Shown here: piece by piece, positions 33,426 through 43,814 of the stretch
Layout of the letters: each line of letters opens with the position of its first letter
Position numbering within the stretch: position 1 is the stretch's first letter
Assembly (NCBI RefSeq): GCF_049309525.1
Contig: NC_133369.1
Span: forward strand, 40,734,631 to 40,798,630
DNA length: 64,000 nucleotides
Direction of reading: 5' to 3'
Source: Garra rufa
Lineage: Eukaryota; Chordata; Actinopteri; Cypriniformes; Cyprinidae
Position numbers and translations under genes: made by a program
Notes under the pieces: generated by a model
Told to the model about the DNA's origin: nothing
Databases searched by the model: none
The model's input: the letters and a program-made list of their open reading frames with translations, nothing else

Positions 33426-36400
33426 TTACCCCCCTCTCCACGGCCCGCTCCAGAGGGCCGACCCCGGCGCCGTGGTGGTCTGCCTCGGCTTCGTGGGGCA
33501 GGGCGATCAGGATGGGAAGTGTAGAAATCCTCCAAGAGGGTTGGATCAAGAACGTCCTCTCTTGACACCCATGACCGTTCTTCGGGACCGTAACCTTCCC
33601 AGTCTACTAGGTATTCTAATTTACCACCACGGCGTCGGGAATTCAGGATCTCCCGAACTCTGTAGATGGCGCCCTCATCCGTGATGAGTGGGAGAGGGGG
33701 TTCCTCGATCAGGTCAGGCTCTGGGGAAACAGAGGGAAAGAAAGGTTTTAATAGTGAAACGTGAAAGGTAGGATGAATTTTGTATTGTGAGGGTAGTTGG
33801 AGTTTGTATGTGACTGGGTTTATCTGCTCCAGGATGGTGAAGGGGCCAACGAATCTGGGACTTAATTTCCGACAAGGTAGATGTAGACGGATATCCCGGG
33901 TTGATAGCCAGACCTTTTGTCCTGGTAGGTAAGTGGGAGAGACGGACCGTCGGTTATCAGCCAGGATTTTATGTCTGCGCACTGCCTGCTGCAGCTGATG
34001 GTGTGCTGTGTCCCAGACTCCTTCGCTCTCTCGGAACCAGTGATCAACAGCTGGGACGTTGGAGGGTTCTGCTGACCAAGGAAACAGGGGTGGCTGGAAA
34101 CCGAGTACGCATTGGAAGGGAGTGAGTCCAGTGGTGGCTTGACGTAAGGAGTTTTGGGCGTACTCGGCCCAGCCTAGGAACTGGTTCCAAGAGTTCTGGC
34201 GGCCGTGGCAGAAGGTTCGCAGGAAGCGTCCGATTTCCTGGATCTTGCGTTCGGTCTGTCCATTGGCCTGTGGATGATAGCCAGAAGTGAGACTTACGGT
34301 CACACCTAGGAGTTTAAGGAAGGCCTTCCAGACATGGGAGATAAACTGGGGTCCTCTGTCGGATACAATGTCCTCAGGAATTCCATAACAACGAAAAATG
34401 TGGTTGAATAGGAGTTCCGCTGTTTGGAAAGCTGTTGGTAGTCCCGGGAGTGGTATAAGACGGCAGAATTTGGAGAATCGGTCCACTATTACCAGTATAC
34501 AGGAGTTTCCATCGGATGGTGGTAGGTCGGTGATAAAATCCACTCCTAGGTGTGACCAAGGACGGTTAGGTATGGGAAGTGGAAGGAGTTTACCGGCGGG
34601 TAGATGACGGGGAGTCTTGGAAATGGCACAGTCCGGGCAGCCCTGAACGAACCTTCTCACATCCCTGGCCATATTTGGCCACCAGAATCGATCTCGTAGC
34701 AACGAGAGAGTGGCGTTGGCCCCTGGGTGACCAGTACCTAGAGAGGTGTGAGTGGAGTGAATAAGAGGAATGCGTTGAATCCTAGGTATATACTGGCGAT
34801 CAGGCGGACAGCCTGGTGGGTTGACGGGAGGATTGTCGGATGCCGCTGGTGGAGAAGACCACTGTATGGGGCTTGTGATGATTTTAGAGGGGAGGATTCC
34901 CTCTGGTTCTTCATGTTGTTCTATGGGGTTATGCAGGCGTGATAGTGCATCAGCTTTCCCATTCTTGGATCCGGGACGGTAAGAGATTTTGAAATGAAAC
35001 CGTGTGAAGAATAGTGCCCACCTGGCCTGGCGAGGGTTCAGCCGCTTAGCTTCTCGTAAGTATTGGAGGTTTTTATGGTCAGTAAGGACCAAAAAAGGGT
35101 GTACAGCTCCCTCCAACCAGTGCCTCCATTCCTCTAGGGCGAGTTTGATGGCCAGAAGTTCTCTATTCCCTATGTCGTAATTTCTTTCCGCCTGAGTGAG
35201 TTTACGAGAGAAGAAGGCGCACGGATGGAGTTTGGGAGGCGTTCCCTGCTGCTGTGAGAGGATAGCACCTACTCCTGTGGTTGAAGCATCTACTTCCACG
35301 GTGAAAGGTAATTCTGGGTCGGGGTGTACAAGGAGAGGAGCAGAGGTGAACGCTTTCTTGAGCACTTTGAAGGCTTCTGTGGCCGTGGGGTTCCAGGACA
35401 GTGATTTAGATCCTCCCTTGAGTAGATCTGTGAGTGGGCTGGTGATACTACTGAAATGGTGGATAAACCGGCGATAGAAATTGGCAAACCCTAGAAAGCG
35501 TTGGAGTTCTTTAATGGTGGTTGGGAGTGGCCAGGAGGTTATGGCTTCCACCTTCCCCTCGTCCATGCGGATACCGCCTCTATGGATAATGTAGCCGAGG
35601 AAATGGACCGTGGATTGATGGAAGAGACATTTTTCCGCTTTGAGGTATAATTGGTGTTTATGGAGTTGTTGGAGGACCTTCGCAACATGGTGGCGATGTT
35701 CGCTGAGGTTCTGGGAATAGATTAAGATGTCATCGATATATACGATAACAAATCGATGGAGAAATTCTCGGAGTACCTCATGCATGAATCCCTGAAAAAC
35801 TGAGGGGGCGTTAACCAATCCGTAGGGCATAACTCTGTACTCATAATGACCTGTAGGGGTCACAAAAGCCGTCTTCCATTCGTCTCCTTTTCGTATACGG
35901 ATCAAATTGTAAGCACTGCGGAGGTCCAATTTGGTGAATATGGTGGCTCCGCGGAGTTGTTCCAAGGCTGCCGGGACAAGAGGAAGTGGATACCGATAGG
36001 GGACAGTGATCTCATTGAGTTTGCGGTAGTCTATACAGGGTCGTAAGCCTCCGTCCTTTTTGGCCACAAAGAAGAAGCTGGAAGCAGCAGGGGAGGTGGA
36101 AGGTACAACATAGCCCTGTTTCAGCGCCTCCTCTATGTACTCCTCCATGGCCTTCTGTTCGGGTAAGGATAGAGGGTAAATTTTACCTCGGGGTACTGGT
36201 TCACCTGGGATAAGGTCGATTGCACAATCCCAAGGTCGGTGAGGAGGAAGTTGGGAGGCCTTTTTGGGACAGAAGACATCACGGAAGTGTATATAATCAG
36301 GAGGGATTTCTATGGACTGTTTTTCGAGGGGACTCTCAATGGAGGTGGATTGGAGAAGTAGAGGGATCGTTTTCTGAGGAGATAGCAGAGGTAAATCAGG

Positions 36401-36823
36401 GAAACAGTGAGGGAAACAGCCATCGCCCCATTTAAGGACTTCACCTGACTTCCACGAGAGCGTTGGATTATGTTGGACCAGCCAAGGTAGACCCAAAATG
36501 ATATCTACTGTCGAACCCTCTAGGACGAGCAAATGGATGTTCTCCTGATGGAGCTGACCTATACGAAGTTGAAGGGGTCCAACACAGTGTTTAACATGTT
36601 GTCGATTTAGGGGTTTACCTGTTATGGTTTGAATTTGGTAGGTGGTTTCAGTGGCGATGGTCGGGAGCCGGAGTTGTTGGCAGAGGTTTCCAGCAATGAA
36701 GTTCCCCGCTGACCCAGAGTCGAGAAGGATGGTAACTGATAAAGTAAATTGTTTGGTAGTCAGTATCGCGTTGGTGGTTAGAGGTTTCATTCTAGGAATA
36801 TTAGGCCGTATTCCACTCACCAA
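33362..36823 (-). CDS. pol: Ty3/gypsy pol polyprotein (PR-RT-RNase H-IN-chromodomain), intact
   Basis: An uninterrupted frame of 1153 codons. Aspartic protease LLDSGSAGNF (about 33-42); RT from about 205 to 400 with FTKLDLRSAYNLI and the catalytic VYIDDILIY (361-369); RNase H with FTVEVDAST (about 511), NRELLAIKLAL and LTDHKNL; integrase HHCC finger H..H..CPDC (about 690-732), core Asp in LGVDFITD (762), Asp in SDRGPQF (822) and Glu in NGQTERK (about 857); GPY/F-like region PRFVGPFTI; and a C-terminal chromodomain (VREILNSRRRGGKLEYLVDWEGYGPEE...) expected to guide insertion to marked chromatin. The frame opens at a TTG overlapping the gag stop, not at an ATG, so a -1 frameshift from gag is likely. 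It terminates inside the 3' LTR. Confidence 0.96.
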   Translation of the reverse strand: MVSGIRPNIPRMKPLTTNAILTTKQFTLSVTILLDSGSAGNFIAGNLCQQLRLPTIATETTYQIQTITGKPLNRQHVKHCVGPLQLRIGQLHQENIHLLVLEGSTVDIILGLPWLVQHNPTLSWKSGEVLKWGDGCFPHCFPDLPLLSPQKTIPLLLQSTSIESPLEKQSIEIPPDYIHFRDVFCPKKASQLPPHRPWDCAIDLIPGEPVPRGKIYPLSLPEQKAMEEYIEEALKQGYVVPSTSPAASSFFFVAKKDGGLRPCIDYRKLNEITVPYRYPLPLVPAALEQLRGATIFTKLDLRSAYNLIRIRKGDEWKTAFVTPTGHYEYRVMPYGLVNAPSVFQGFMHEVLREFLHRFVIVYIDDILIYSQNLSEHRHHVAKVLQQLHKHQLYLKAEKCLFHQSTVHFLGYIIHRGGIRMDEGKVEAITSWPLPTTIKELQRFLGFANFYRRFIHHFSSITSPLTDLLKGGSKSLSWNPTATEAFKVLKKAFTSAPLLVHPDPELPFTVEVDASTTGVGAILSQQQGTPPKLHPCAFFSRKLTQAERNYDIGNRELLAIKLALEEWRHWLEGAVHPFLVLTDHKNLQYLREAKRLNPRQARWALFFTRFHFKISYRPGSKNGKADALSRLHNPIEQHEEPEGILPSKIITSPIQWSSPPAASDNPPVNPPGCPPDRQYIPRIQRIPLIHSTHTSLGTGHPGANATLSLLRDRFWWPNMARDVRRFVQGCPDCAISKTPRHLPAGKLLPLPIPNRPWSHLGVDFITDLPPSDGNSCILVIVDRFSKFCRLIPLPGLPTAFQTAELLFNHIFRCYGIPEDIVSDRGPQFISHVWKAFLKLLGVTVSLTSGYHPQANGQTERKIQEIGRFLRTFCHGRQNSWNQFLGWAEYAQNSLRQATTGLTPFQCVLGFQPPLFPWSAEPSNVPAVDHWFRESEGVWDTAHHQLQQAVRRHKILADNRRSVSPTYLPGQKVWLSTRDIRLHLPCRKLSPRFVGPFTILEQINPVTYKLQLPSQYKIHPTFHVSLLKPFFPSVSPEPDLIEEPPLPLITDEGAIYRVREILNSRRRGGKLEYLVDWEGYGPEERSWVSREDVLDPTLLEDFYTSHPDRPAPRSRGRPPRRRGRPSGAGRGEGGNVTERSGSPSCQLSRSASPEY

Positions 36824-37671
36824 CGGTCGAGGAGGTCGAAGAGTGCATGACTGGATAGAATGTCCTTCTCCTCCACAGTACAGGCATAACCCATGAGATA
36901 ATCGTCTGCGTCTTTCAGAAGGGAAAGCCGATATGTGTCTGTTTGCATGGGTTCAGGTGAATCTTTGGTCTCTGGTTGACAGTTGAAATGAGTGGTGAAG
37001 GAGGGTGAAGATTTTTGGTCTGATAAACATGCCTGCATCCGATTAGAACATCTCATAGACAGTTGGATGAATTTTTCGAGACCATATGTATCATCGTAGG
37101 CCGCTAGGTGGAGCCGTAGGCGAGGATTTAATCCTTGACGGAAAGCAGTTAGAAGAGACGGCTCGTTCCATCCGCTTGCCGCCGCAAGGGTGCGGAATTT
37201 TAGCGTGTACTGATGGATAGTCATATTCCCTTGTCGCAGCTGATATAGCTGTTCACCCACTGACGAATCTCCTGGTGAACTGCTGAACACTTCGCGAAAA
37301 TGAGCCATAAACAGAGAAAAAGACTGGGTTACAGGACCGGCTTGATTGAGGATGGTTTCCGCCCACTTCAGCGCTGGACCAGAGAGAGAGGTAATAATGA
37401 AGGCGATCTTTGATCGTTCGGTGGGAAACATCTGTGGATGTAAGTCAATGGCGAGTGAGCATTGTAGTAAGAATCCATTGCACTCCTCGGGATCGCCAGC
37501 GAAGGGCGCTGGTCGGACTAGAGGGCTGGCGAAGAATGCTGGAGAAGAAGGATTACCGGCCATGTTGTGTTGTGGGGGAGCGGAAACCATTGATGGTGTT
37601 GAAGTCGGAGGGTTTAGCAAGATCTTCTTAAGATTGTCGACTAGTTCTTGAAACGGGTCGGTAAAACTCAT
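36817..37671 (-). CDS. gag: Ty3/gypsy gag, intact
   Basis: A 284-codon frame starting at an ATG only 26 bp from the 5' LTR. It contains the retrotransposon-gag (capsid-like) core: LVRPAPFAGDPEECNGFLLQC, IAFIITSLSGPALKWAETI and FREVFSSSPGDSSVGEQLYQLRQGNMTIHQY...FRTLAAASGWNEPSLLTAFRQGL. No CCHC zinc knuckle is visible, although a degenerate MGYACTVEE segment sits near the expected place; such loss occurs in some fish gypsy lineages. The stop overlaps pol by a few bases in the -1 frame. It should form the particle that packages element RNA. Confidence 0.94.
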   Translation of the reverse strand: MSFTDPFQELVDNLKKILLNPPTSTPSMVSAPPQHNMAGNPSSPAFFASPLVRPAPFAGDPEECNGFLLQCSLAIDLHPQMFPTERSKIAFIITSLSGPALKWAETILNQAGPVTQSFSLFMAHFREVFSSSPGDSSVGEQLYQLRQGNMTIHQYTLKFRTLAAASGWNEPSLLTAFRQGLNPRLRLHLAAYDDTYGLEKFIQLSMRCSNRMQACLSDQKSSPSFTTHFNCQPETKDSPEPMQTDTYRLSLLKDADDYLMGYACTVEEKDILSSHALFDLLDRW

Positions 37672-37697
37672 CTTAAATTAGTGTCGGTCCGATCTTC

Positions 37698-38166
37698 TGT
37701 CAGATACATATGACTTCAGACTCGGAGGTAAGTAGAAGCACAGTAATTTTATTTTAGATGAGAGTAGGTGGTTTAGATGAAGCGTGTCAGAGGAGACTGA
37801 TATGAAGCCAGATGGGTTTTCGACAGATTAACAGGACTTCGTCTTAATTCCTCGCAGGAACATCAACGGAGTAGGACGGGTATGGAGCAGTTGACCACAG
37901 CGTCGAAGGATCGGGAGACTGGGAACTACGAGGAGAAGAACAGCGGGTAAGTATAATACAGGTAAGGAAGAATACTCAGAGACAATAGCTTGCTGGAGAG
38001 TAGTCCACGTTGTAGTAACGAGATCGGACAACTGTGGTAGTGAAGTGTTTGGTTTTTATGCTGTGCTTGATGATTGTGGCGATGAGATGCAGGTGGGTGA
38101 GATTAGTACTCAGGTGAGGCGGATCGTGATAATTGGCAGGAGGGAGAGCCTGACCGTTCTGTGACA
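37698..38166 (-). repeat. 5' LTR of the chromovirus-type element
   Basis: 469 bp, TGTCACAG...CTGACA on the minus strand. The sequence just inside it (GAAGATCGGACCGACAC, minus strand) is where the primer-binding site should be; I did not match it to a tRNA. Confidence 0.94.
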
Positions 38167-38760
38167 ATAATCATCCCAAGAAATGGCTTTATCTTTTTCT
38201 TAGATGGTGTAACCCCATTTTCCATCATGAGGTCTCTTTCAGTCATTGCTGTAATGGCCTGGACTTTCTCAGGATCTACAGCCTGGGTAAGTTTAGCTGT
38301 CCCTACCTTACTAGACATTTCAGGGCCTTTCTATCGGTGGAGGCCAGACAACATGTCCAAAAACTGTGCAATTTCTTCATTTTCCAAACTTTCACGTCGA
38401 CTTAGGACAGGCCAGTACACTCGTACATTCTTCATCTGGCTGACAATGTACTTGATGAAATTAGTACCAGGATCACTTCATCTCGCTGACCAGGAACAAC
38501 TAAAGTGGGAACACTGACCACATGTCCGTACACTTCCATCTCAAGTTGGTAAATACTTTCAGGCTGGATGCTGACACTGCCGCAACCAACAAGCATGATA
38601 TCAGGATGTGTTTCACTGGGTGTAAGCAAAACTCCTCCGCTTTTCATCTTTCGTTCGATCTCCTTGTTAATGGTGCAGGCCATGGACCCACTGTCGAGGA
38701 TTGCACGATTGCTTTGCAACTTTCTTCATACAACAGAAGATCATCTTTGTTGCTGAGGGT
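38167..38760 (-). pseudogene. Old Ty3/gypsy protease plus RT end, RT core deleted
   Basis: Minus strand encodes an aspartic protease relic, NRAILDSGSMACTINKEI (about 38715-38660), and a following DKVGTAKLTQAV-like segment (KVGTAKLTQAVDPEKVQAI, about 38310-38255). Between KLTQAV and PEKVQAI the RT fingers and palm, including the YxDD box, are missing; the frame passes straight to the RT thumb (KIKPFLGMI), where the young gypsy is inserted. Stops interrupt the protease-RT spacer. Confidence 0.8.
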
Positions 38761-38809
38761 TTCACTCCTCCCGCTCACATCATCCCCTCTCCAATGCGAG
38801 AATGTCTGT

Positions 38810-39850
38810 TTACCTGAGAGTGTGATGCGCCAGTTGGTTGAGAGTCTGGTTCCAAAGCACTAGGACAGTCTTTACGCTGGACTCCTCATGCAGATGAGAC
38901 ACAGCTTCTTTTGCATGCAGTGTGAACGTGTGGAATATGTTGAATCTCCACAAAAATGGCAAGATGAGAAGTGAGCCCTGTTTTTGGAAGGACCCAGAAG
39001 AACTGTGTGCAGGCTGACTGGTTCGCTCCAAGACTCTCTCCAGCATGCTAAGGACAGGTTCCAATGCATCAGAATTAGATGGAACTGTTTTGACTGCCTC
39101 AGGATGGCTACTAGAGATGCATGCTGCAGTGTTAATGGCAGTGATTTCACTTTCCAAAGCTTCCTCGGAGCTAGGGACCGCCTTAGCTGTCAATACTTGG
39201 AAGGTGCGGGGCCTAACTGTACTGGAAATTCTGCAACATTGACTTTCTCTCTGATGTTCATCAATAGCCTTCTGAATCTCTTCAATGGACCATCTGCTCA
39301 TGGGCTTGCACTTAAACACACCGGACAGCTCAGGATCAGGACAACTTCATATGAACATCATGGACACTTCTGCACTCATATTTGTCATGTTACTCCCACT
39401 GCATTCTAAATGACTATTACCCAGTAATCTACAGGGCTTTCCTCAGCATTAGGCTGCATCGTGTAGAATTCTTCCAGTGGCAAAAGTGACAGAGGGTGAT
39501 TGCTCAAGTACTGTCTTAACATGTCATAAATTTTCTCAATACTTGTTGAACCTGTGTAAGCAGTGCTTTTTAGTCCCACTTTAATTATATTCATCTCCTC
39601 TGAAGATTCAAACAAGGGCTCTGACTTGGCTAACCCTGATGTCATTGTGGGCAATAGGCTGGGGACATTTTGACTGGCTAATAAGTTGCTGACTATGGAC
39701 TCACCAATCTGATTACTTAACTCCCCTATCAACTCTCGTAACTGCTGTGTGACATCGTTGTTACTGTCGGAAGTAGTCGAGCATCCCAGCTGTGCTAACT
39801 CAGGATGGGGGCTTACCTCTGAGACTGACAAAGTACTTGGGAACAACAGC
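38810..39850 (-). pseudogene. Old Ty3/gypsy gag region, frame-broken
   Basis: Two minus-strand frames (39846-39406 and 39319-38810) give a Gag-like protein: QQLRELIGELSNQIGESIVSNLLASQ, MNIIKVGLKSTAYTGSTSIEKIYDMLRQYL, MQPNAEESPVDYWVI, then RWSIEEIQKAIDEHQRE. A zinc-knuckle equivalent is not clear; relics of Cys/His pairs may lie near 38900-38950. Assignment rests on position between the protease and a primer-binding site plus general resemblance, so the family name is uncertain. Confidence 0.65.
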
Positions 39851-40272
39851 TTTGGTATGGCTCCTGTACTCTCCCCTACTCTGTACAGACTCCCCTACTC
39901 TACTCCTCCCAGGTAATGGGGTGAATACATGTGATGTATCTTGACCCCTTTCAGTCAATTTATGTGGTACAATAACTCAAAGTTTGGATAAAACAGCAAA
40001 ATACACAGATGTACAAATCAAAATTGTAGAATTAGGGGAAAAAACAGTTCTCAGAAGGATGCAAATTCAAATGTCCAATATGTGCAAATATCTAAAATGT
40101 ACATGAAAATAAAATGTGTGTCACAGTCTACAGTTAAGTGGGTTCGTGTTTGTGCAAATGTGCAGGTAAAATCACTTGAGTATCTGCTGTGTAGATCCTC
40201 GTCACATGGAACAGCACCAAGATGTTACAGAACACTGCTTGACCCCGGCGATCGGCTGCAGCTGACCAATGG
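39851..40272 (-). other. Leader of the old Ty3/gypsy element
   Basis: Non-coding sequence between the gag start and the primer-binding site of the minus-strand element. Nothing else was recognised. Confidence 0.5.
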
Positions 40273-40290
40273 ATCCGGGTCACGGCACCA
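40273..40290 (-). other. Primer-binding site of the old Ty3/gypsy element
   Basis: Minus strand reads TGGTGCCGTGACCCGGAT. From memory this matches, with one mismatch, a site complementary to the 3' end of tRNA-His. It marks the 5' LTR boundary at about 40291-40297. Confidence 0.7.
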
Positions 40291-40419
40291 GTTAGTTGTA
40301 GCAGATTTCAAATGGTAACCTACGGACACCACACCACAGAAACACGGTTACACCATGAATGGGTTGACGGATTCATTGAATTTATTGCTTAAACAGAGTA
40401 GTGAGACAAAATTAGTGTA

Positions 40420-41638
40420 CAGTCGTGGCCAAAAGTTTTGAGAATTACATAAATATTGGAAATTGGAAAAGTTGCTGCTTAAGTTTTTATAATAGCAATT
40501 TGCATATACTCCAGAATGTTATAAAGAGTCATCAGATAAATTGCATAGTCCTTCTTTGCCATGAAAATGAACTTAATCCCGAAAAAAAATTTCCACTGCA
40601 TTGTTAAGAAGGCTTCAAGGCGTCCAAGAAAGTCCAGCAAGCGCCAGGATGGTCTCCTAAAGAGGATTCAGCTGCAGGATCGGAGTGCCACCAGTGCAGA
40701 GCTTGCTCAGGAATGGCAGCAGGCAGGTGTGAGCGCATCTGCACGCACAGTGAGGCCAAGACTTTTGGAAGATGGCCTGGTGTCAAGAAGGGCAGCAAAG
40801 AAGCCACTTCTCTCCAAAAAAAACATCAGGGACAGATTGATCTTCTGCAAAAAGTATGGCGAATGGACTGCTGAGGACTGGGGCAAAGTCATATTCTCTG
40901 ATGAAGCCTCTTTCCGATTGTTTGGGGCATCTGGAAAAAGGCTTGTCCGGAGAAGAAAAGGTGAGCGCTACCATCAGTCCTGTGTCATGCCAACAGTAAA
41001 GCATCCTGAGACCATTCATGTGTGGGGTTGCTTCTCATCCAAGGGAGTGGGCTCACAATTTTGCCCAAAAACACAGCCATGAATAAAGAATGGTACCAAA
41101 ACACCCTCCAACAGCAACTTCTTCCAACAATCCAACAACAGTTTGGTGAAGAACAATGCATTTTCCAGCACGATGGAGCACCGTGCCATAAGGCAAAAGT
41201 GTTAACTAAGTGGCTCGGGGACCAAAACGTTTTATGATATTTTGGGTCCATGGCCTGGAAACTCCCCAAATCTTAAAACTTGTGGTCAATCCTCAAGAGG
41301 CGGGTGGACAAACAAAAACCCACTAATTCTGACAAACTCCAAGAAGTGACTATGAAAGAATGGGTTGCTATCAGTCAGGATCTGGCCAAGAAGTTGATTG
41401 AGAGCATGCCCAGTCGAATTGCAGAGGTCCTGAAAAAGAAGGGCCAACACTGCAAATACTGACTCTTTGCGTAAATGTCATGTAATTGTCGATAAATGCC
41501 TTTGAAACGTATGAAATGCTTGTAATTATATTTTAGTACATCACAGAAACAACTGAAATAAAGATCTAAAAGCAGTTTAGCAGCAAACTTTGTGAAAACT
41601 AATATTTGTGTCATTCTCAAAACTTTTGGCCACGACTG
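40420..41638 (+). mobile_element. Tc1-like transposon inserted in a hAT target duplication
   Basis: Termini CAGTCGTGGCCAAAAGTTTT and its inverse at 41619-41638 (AAAACTTTTGGCCACGACTG) are perfect, flanked by TA on both sides (40418-40419 and 41639-41640). Total length 1219 bp, in the usual range for Tc1 elements that encode one transposase; this copy carries only a broken gene. Confidence 0.95.
40561..41460 (+). pseudogene. Tc1 transposase, frame-broken and lacking the third catalytic residue
   Basis: The N-terminal HTH region is decayed at its start, then continues as LLKRIQLQDRSATSAELAQEW...SARTVRPRLLEDGL. The catalytic domain has IFSDEASFRLFG (first Asp) and HVWGCFSSKGVG; then a frame change near 41050, and CIFQHDGAPCHKAK (second Asp). 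The motif that should carry the third residue (PIENLW-like) is damaged by a short deletion near 41270, where the frame changes again and the Glu is lost. The C-terminus (SMPSRIAEVLKKKGQHCKY) is intact. The enzyme is dead. Confidence 0.92.
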
Positions 41639-41643
41639 TACAC

Positions 41644-42356
41644 TAGGGGTTGCACCGACTAACCAACTAGTCGACTTTAATGCTCTGCCTTGAATTTTTA
41701 AGCTTGACAACGACTAGTCGCTGGTCCTATAGAGGGCGCAACAGGATAAGAAGTTTTTGAAGTACGCTCTGTTTCAAAACAGCCAAAATTATAGATAAAT
41801 GCATACTCCGAAAGCGCTCCACAAGACGTGTGATTATACCTTTTTGATGCTTAAAACTGATCAGGAGAATGCACGTTTTAAACAGCTTATTGTAATTGCC
41901 GTTCTAATCTAATACACTGCTGTGTTGTAACACACACACATAGGCTAAAGACAATAGCTTGTACATCACATGCAGATCACACGCTCACAATCATTCAAAA
42001 GTGCGGTGCAGAAATGAATTGTCAACATTGTTTTATGATTTCTCTGTAATATAGCTTAGAAACTGAAAAGTTCTAGCATATATTTATTAGTAATTAAAAC
42101 CCACAGTTTTATTATTAGGCTAGTAGAGAGACGCTGCCAGGTGGAATTAATTCACACACGCAATCGCTCTCTCACTAATGACTTTATATAAATGTGTACG
42201 CAGCGCTGTGTCATATGCCATAACTGTGCACAAGGTGTTTGAGTCTCAGCTCAAGGTTTAGGCGTATTTGTTCAATAATGACGTCATAAGCGACTAATCG
42301 ATGTCAACTCGACTTTTATCACATAAATGTTGACTTAAAAACATTTGAAGTCCCTA
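41644..42356. mobile_element. Non-autonomous hAT with target duplication split by Tc1
   Basis: Begins TAGGGGTTGCACCGACTAAC and ends ACATTTGAAGTCCCTA, with TAGGG/CCCTA inverted tips and subterminal ACTAGTCGACTTTA / CGACTTTTATC motifs. The right target copy is GTGTACAC (42357-42364). The left copy is GTGTA at 40415-40419 plus CAC at 41641-41643, separated by the Tc1 that used its TA. No coding sequence. Confidence 0.92.
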
Positions 42357-43128
42357 GTGTACACAGACATCGGAAGGCCTACTCTCTCATCCCTCTGCTT
42401 CCCTGTTCGCATACACTATGCGTCTAAGCGCGTGCACTTGAAGGAGAGGAATGCATTTTACTTAACATGCAAATGTAGCTACTGAATTATTATTTACTGA
42501 TAGAAATAGTAAATACATAACATACTTGTAAAAGTTAACATTCAAATACGCTGAAAACTCATAGGAATGCACATATAACATACAGTAATTCTAAATTGCA
42601 TCAAACTCAGGTTGTAAAATTACTGTGTACAATAAAATATTTTTTTGCACGAACAAACCATGTCATTGCATGAAAATATAACACAAGACAATTAGTATAA
42701 CAACAGCTTAGCATACACTGAAGTACACATGCTTATCAAATTAATTTCACAAATTTCACAATATCTAGTGGAATTAATAATAATGAACCAAAATAATATA
42801 TCTTATACAGAGTAGAGAGGCAAAATTAGTATACACAGACATCGGAAGGCCTACTCTCTCATCCCTGCATGGAGAAATACATGTGCAAATGAAACACTAA
42901 ATGCATTTAGTTAAAAGTGCCACTTTGAAGGAAAATACACTGATCACACTGATACACGTTATGACAGCAACTCTTAACAGTGCTTTAACATCATAAATAC
43001 AGCAATTACAAAGAGACAATAAACGCAAGATAAATATAAGACAGCAAAACTACCTCTGCTTCCCCGTTCAGATACACTGTGTCTAAGTGCGTGCACTTAA
43101 AGGAGAACATTTTCCTTCAGTGTCCCAC

Positions 43129-43800
43129 AAATTAAGGCCCCACCTACAACAAATCATAGGAATAAATTAAATATATAAAAAAATATAAAAAAAATACAAA
43201 ATTGCTATAAAATTAAAGCCATATGTCTAGATAAGTTGTGTTCCAAATTTTGGAACACAATCAAAGTTGATATAAAAAAAAAACGGAGGTTCATATGCAA
43301 TTTTGTTTAGGCGTTATACCAAAAATTTTGTCTATAACAAAATAACCACCAAATATGGAATCTGGAGAGTCAGACCTTTCCAACGATATGTATTTTGTCG
43401 AGAGTCAGAACTGTTATGATGTAGATTTGTCATATACTCTTGGTGCACTCTTATCATAAATTAATCTATTACTGTTCCTACAAAATTTGTAATAACCAAA
43501 AATGGTAGAATATCTATTTAGGAATCTTAGACCTTCGAAATGGTATATAGTTTGTAATGATTACATTAGAATTTAATTGTAATATAGTGAAGTAATCTTA
43601 TAAGATCTTCAAAATGTAAGAGACCACAAACTTGAGGACAAAAAATCCTAGAATTAACAGTTTTGCTCCTATAGTGTGGTATGCCGCGATGTGACAAAGA
43701 CAGCACACACTAACAGATTTTCAACCAGAGTCCCGACTGTGAACACAGGAAATCTCACAAAATCTCTTGAGACTTGAGAATAAAAATCACACAACAGTTC
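43129..43800. other. Non-coding AT-rich stretch
   Basis: No gene or complete element recognised. Confidence 0.45.
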
Positions 43801-43814
43801 TTTAAAAGCTTTAT

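Larger units (their letters stand above)
32961..38166 (-). mobile_element. Full-length Ty3/gypsy chromovirus-type LTR retrotransposon
   Basis: Complete element on the minus strand: 5' LTR 37698-38166, gag 36817-37671, pol 33362-36823, 3' LTR 32961-33425. LTRs start TGTCACAG and end CTGACA on the minus strand. A 5-bp target duplication, ATAAT, flanks it (32956-32960 and 38167-38171). A polypurine tract (GGAGAGGGGGGTAA on the minus strand) abuts the 3' LTR. The LTRs differ by two substitutions and one 4-bp indel by eye, so the insertion is young. It lies inside the RT gene of the older gypsy element. All catalytic motifs are preserved and it may be transposition-competent. Confidence 0.96.
40291..43128 (-). 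repeat. 5' LTR of the old Ty3/gypsy, split by a Tc1 and a hAT
   Basis: LTR-like sequence flanks the two insertions (40420-41638 and 41644-42356). Inside it, AGACATCGGAAGGCCTACTC occurs at 42365 and 42836, ACAGAGTAGWGAGRCAAAATTAG at about 40393 and 42810, and a GTCTAAGYGCGTGCACTT word at 42421 and 43083, so the LTR carries an internal tandem duplication. The outer edge (TGTGGGACACTGAAGG on the minus strand, ending near 43128) is a guess. No matching 3' LTR remains in the window. Confidence 0.5.

Noticed and set aside
33145..37651. Many plus-strand open frames of 60-118 codons
   Set aside because: They lie antisense to the intact gypsy gag-pol and its LTRs and have no recognisable domains.
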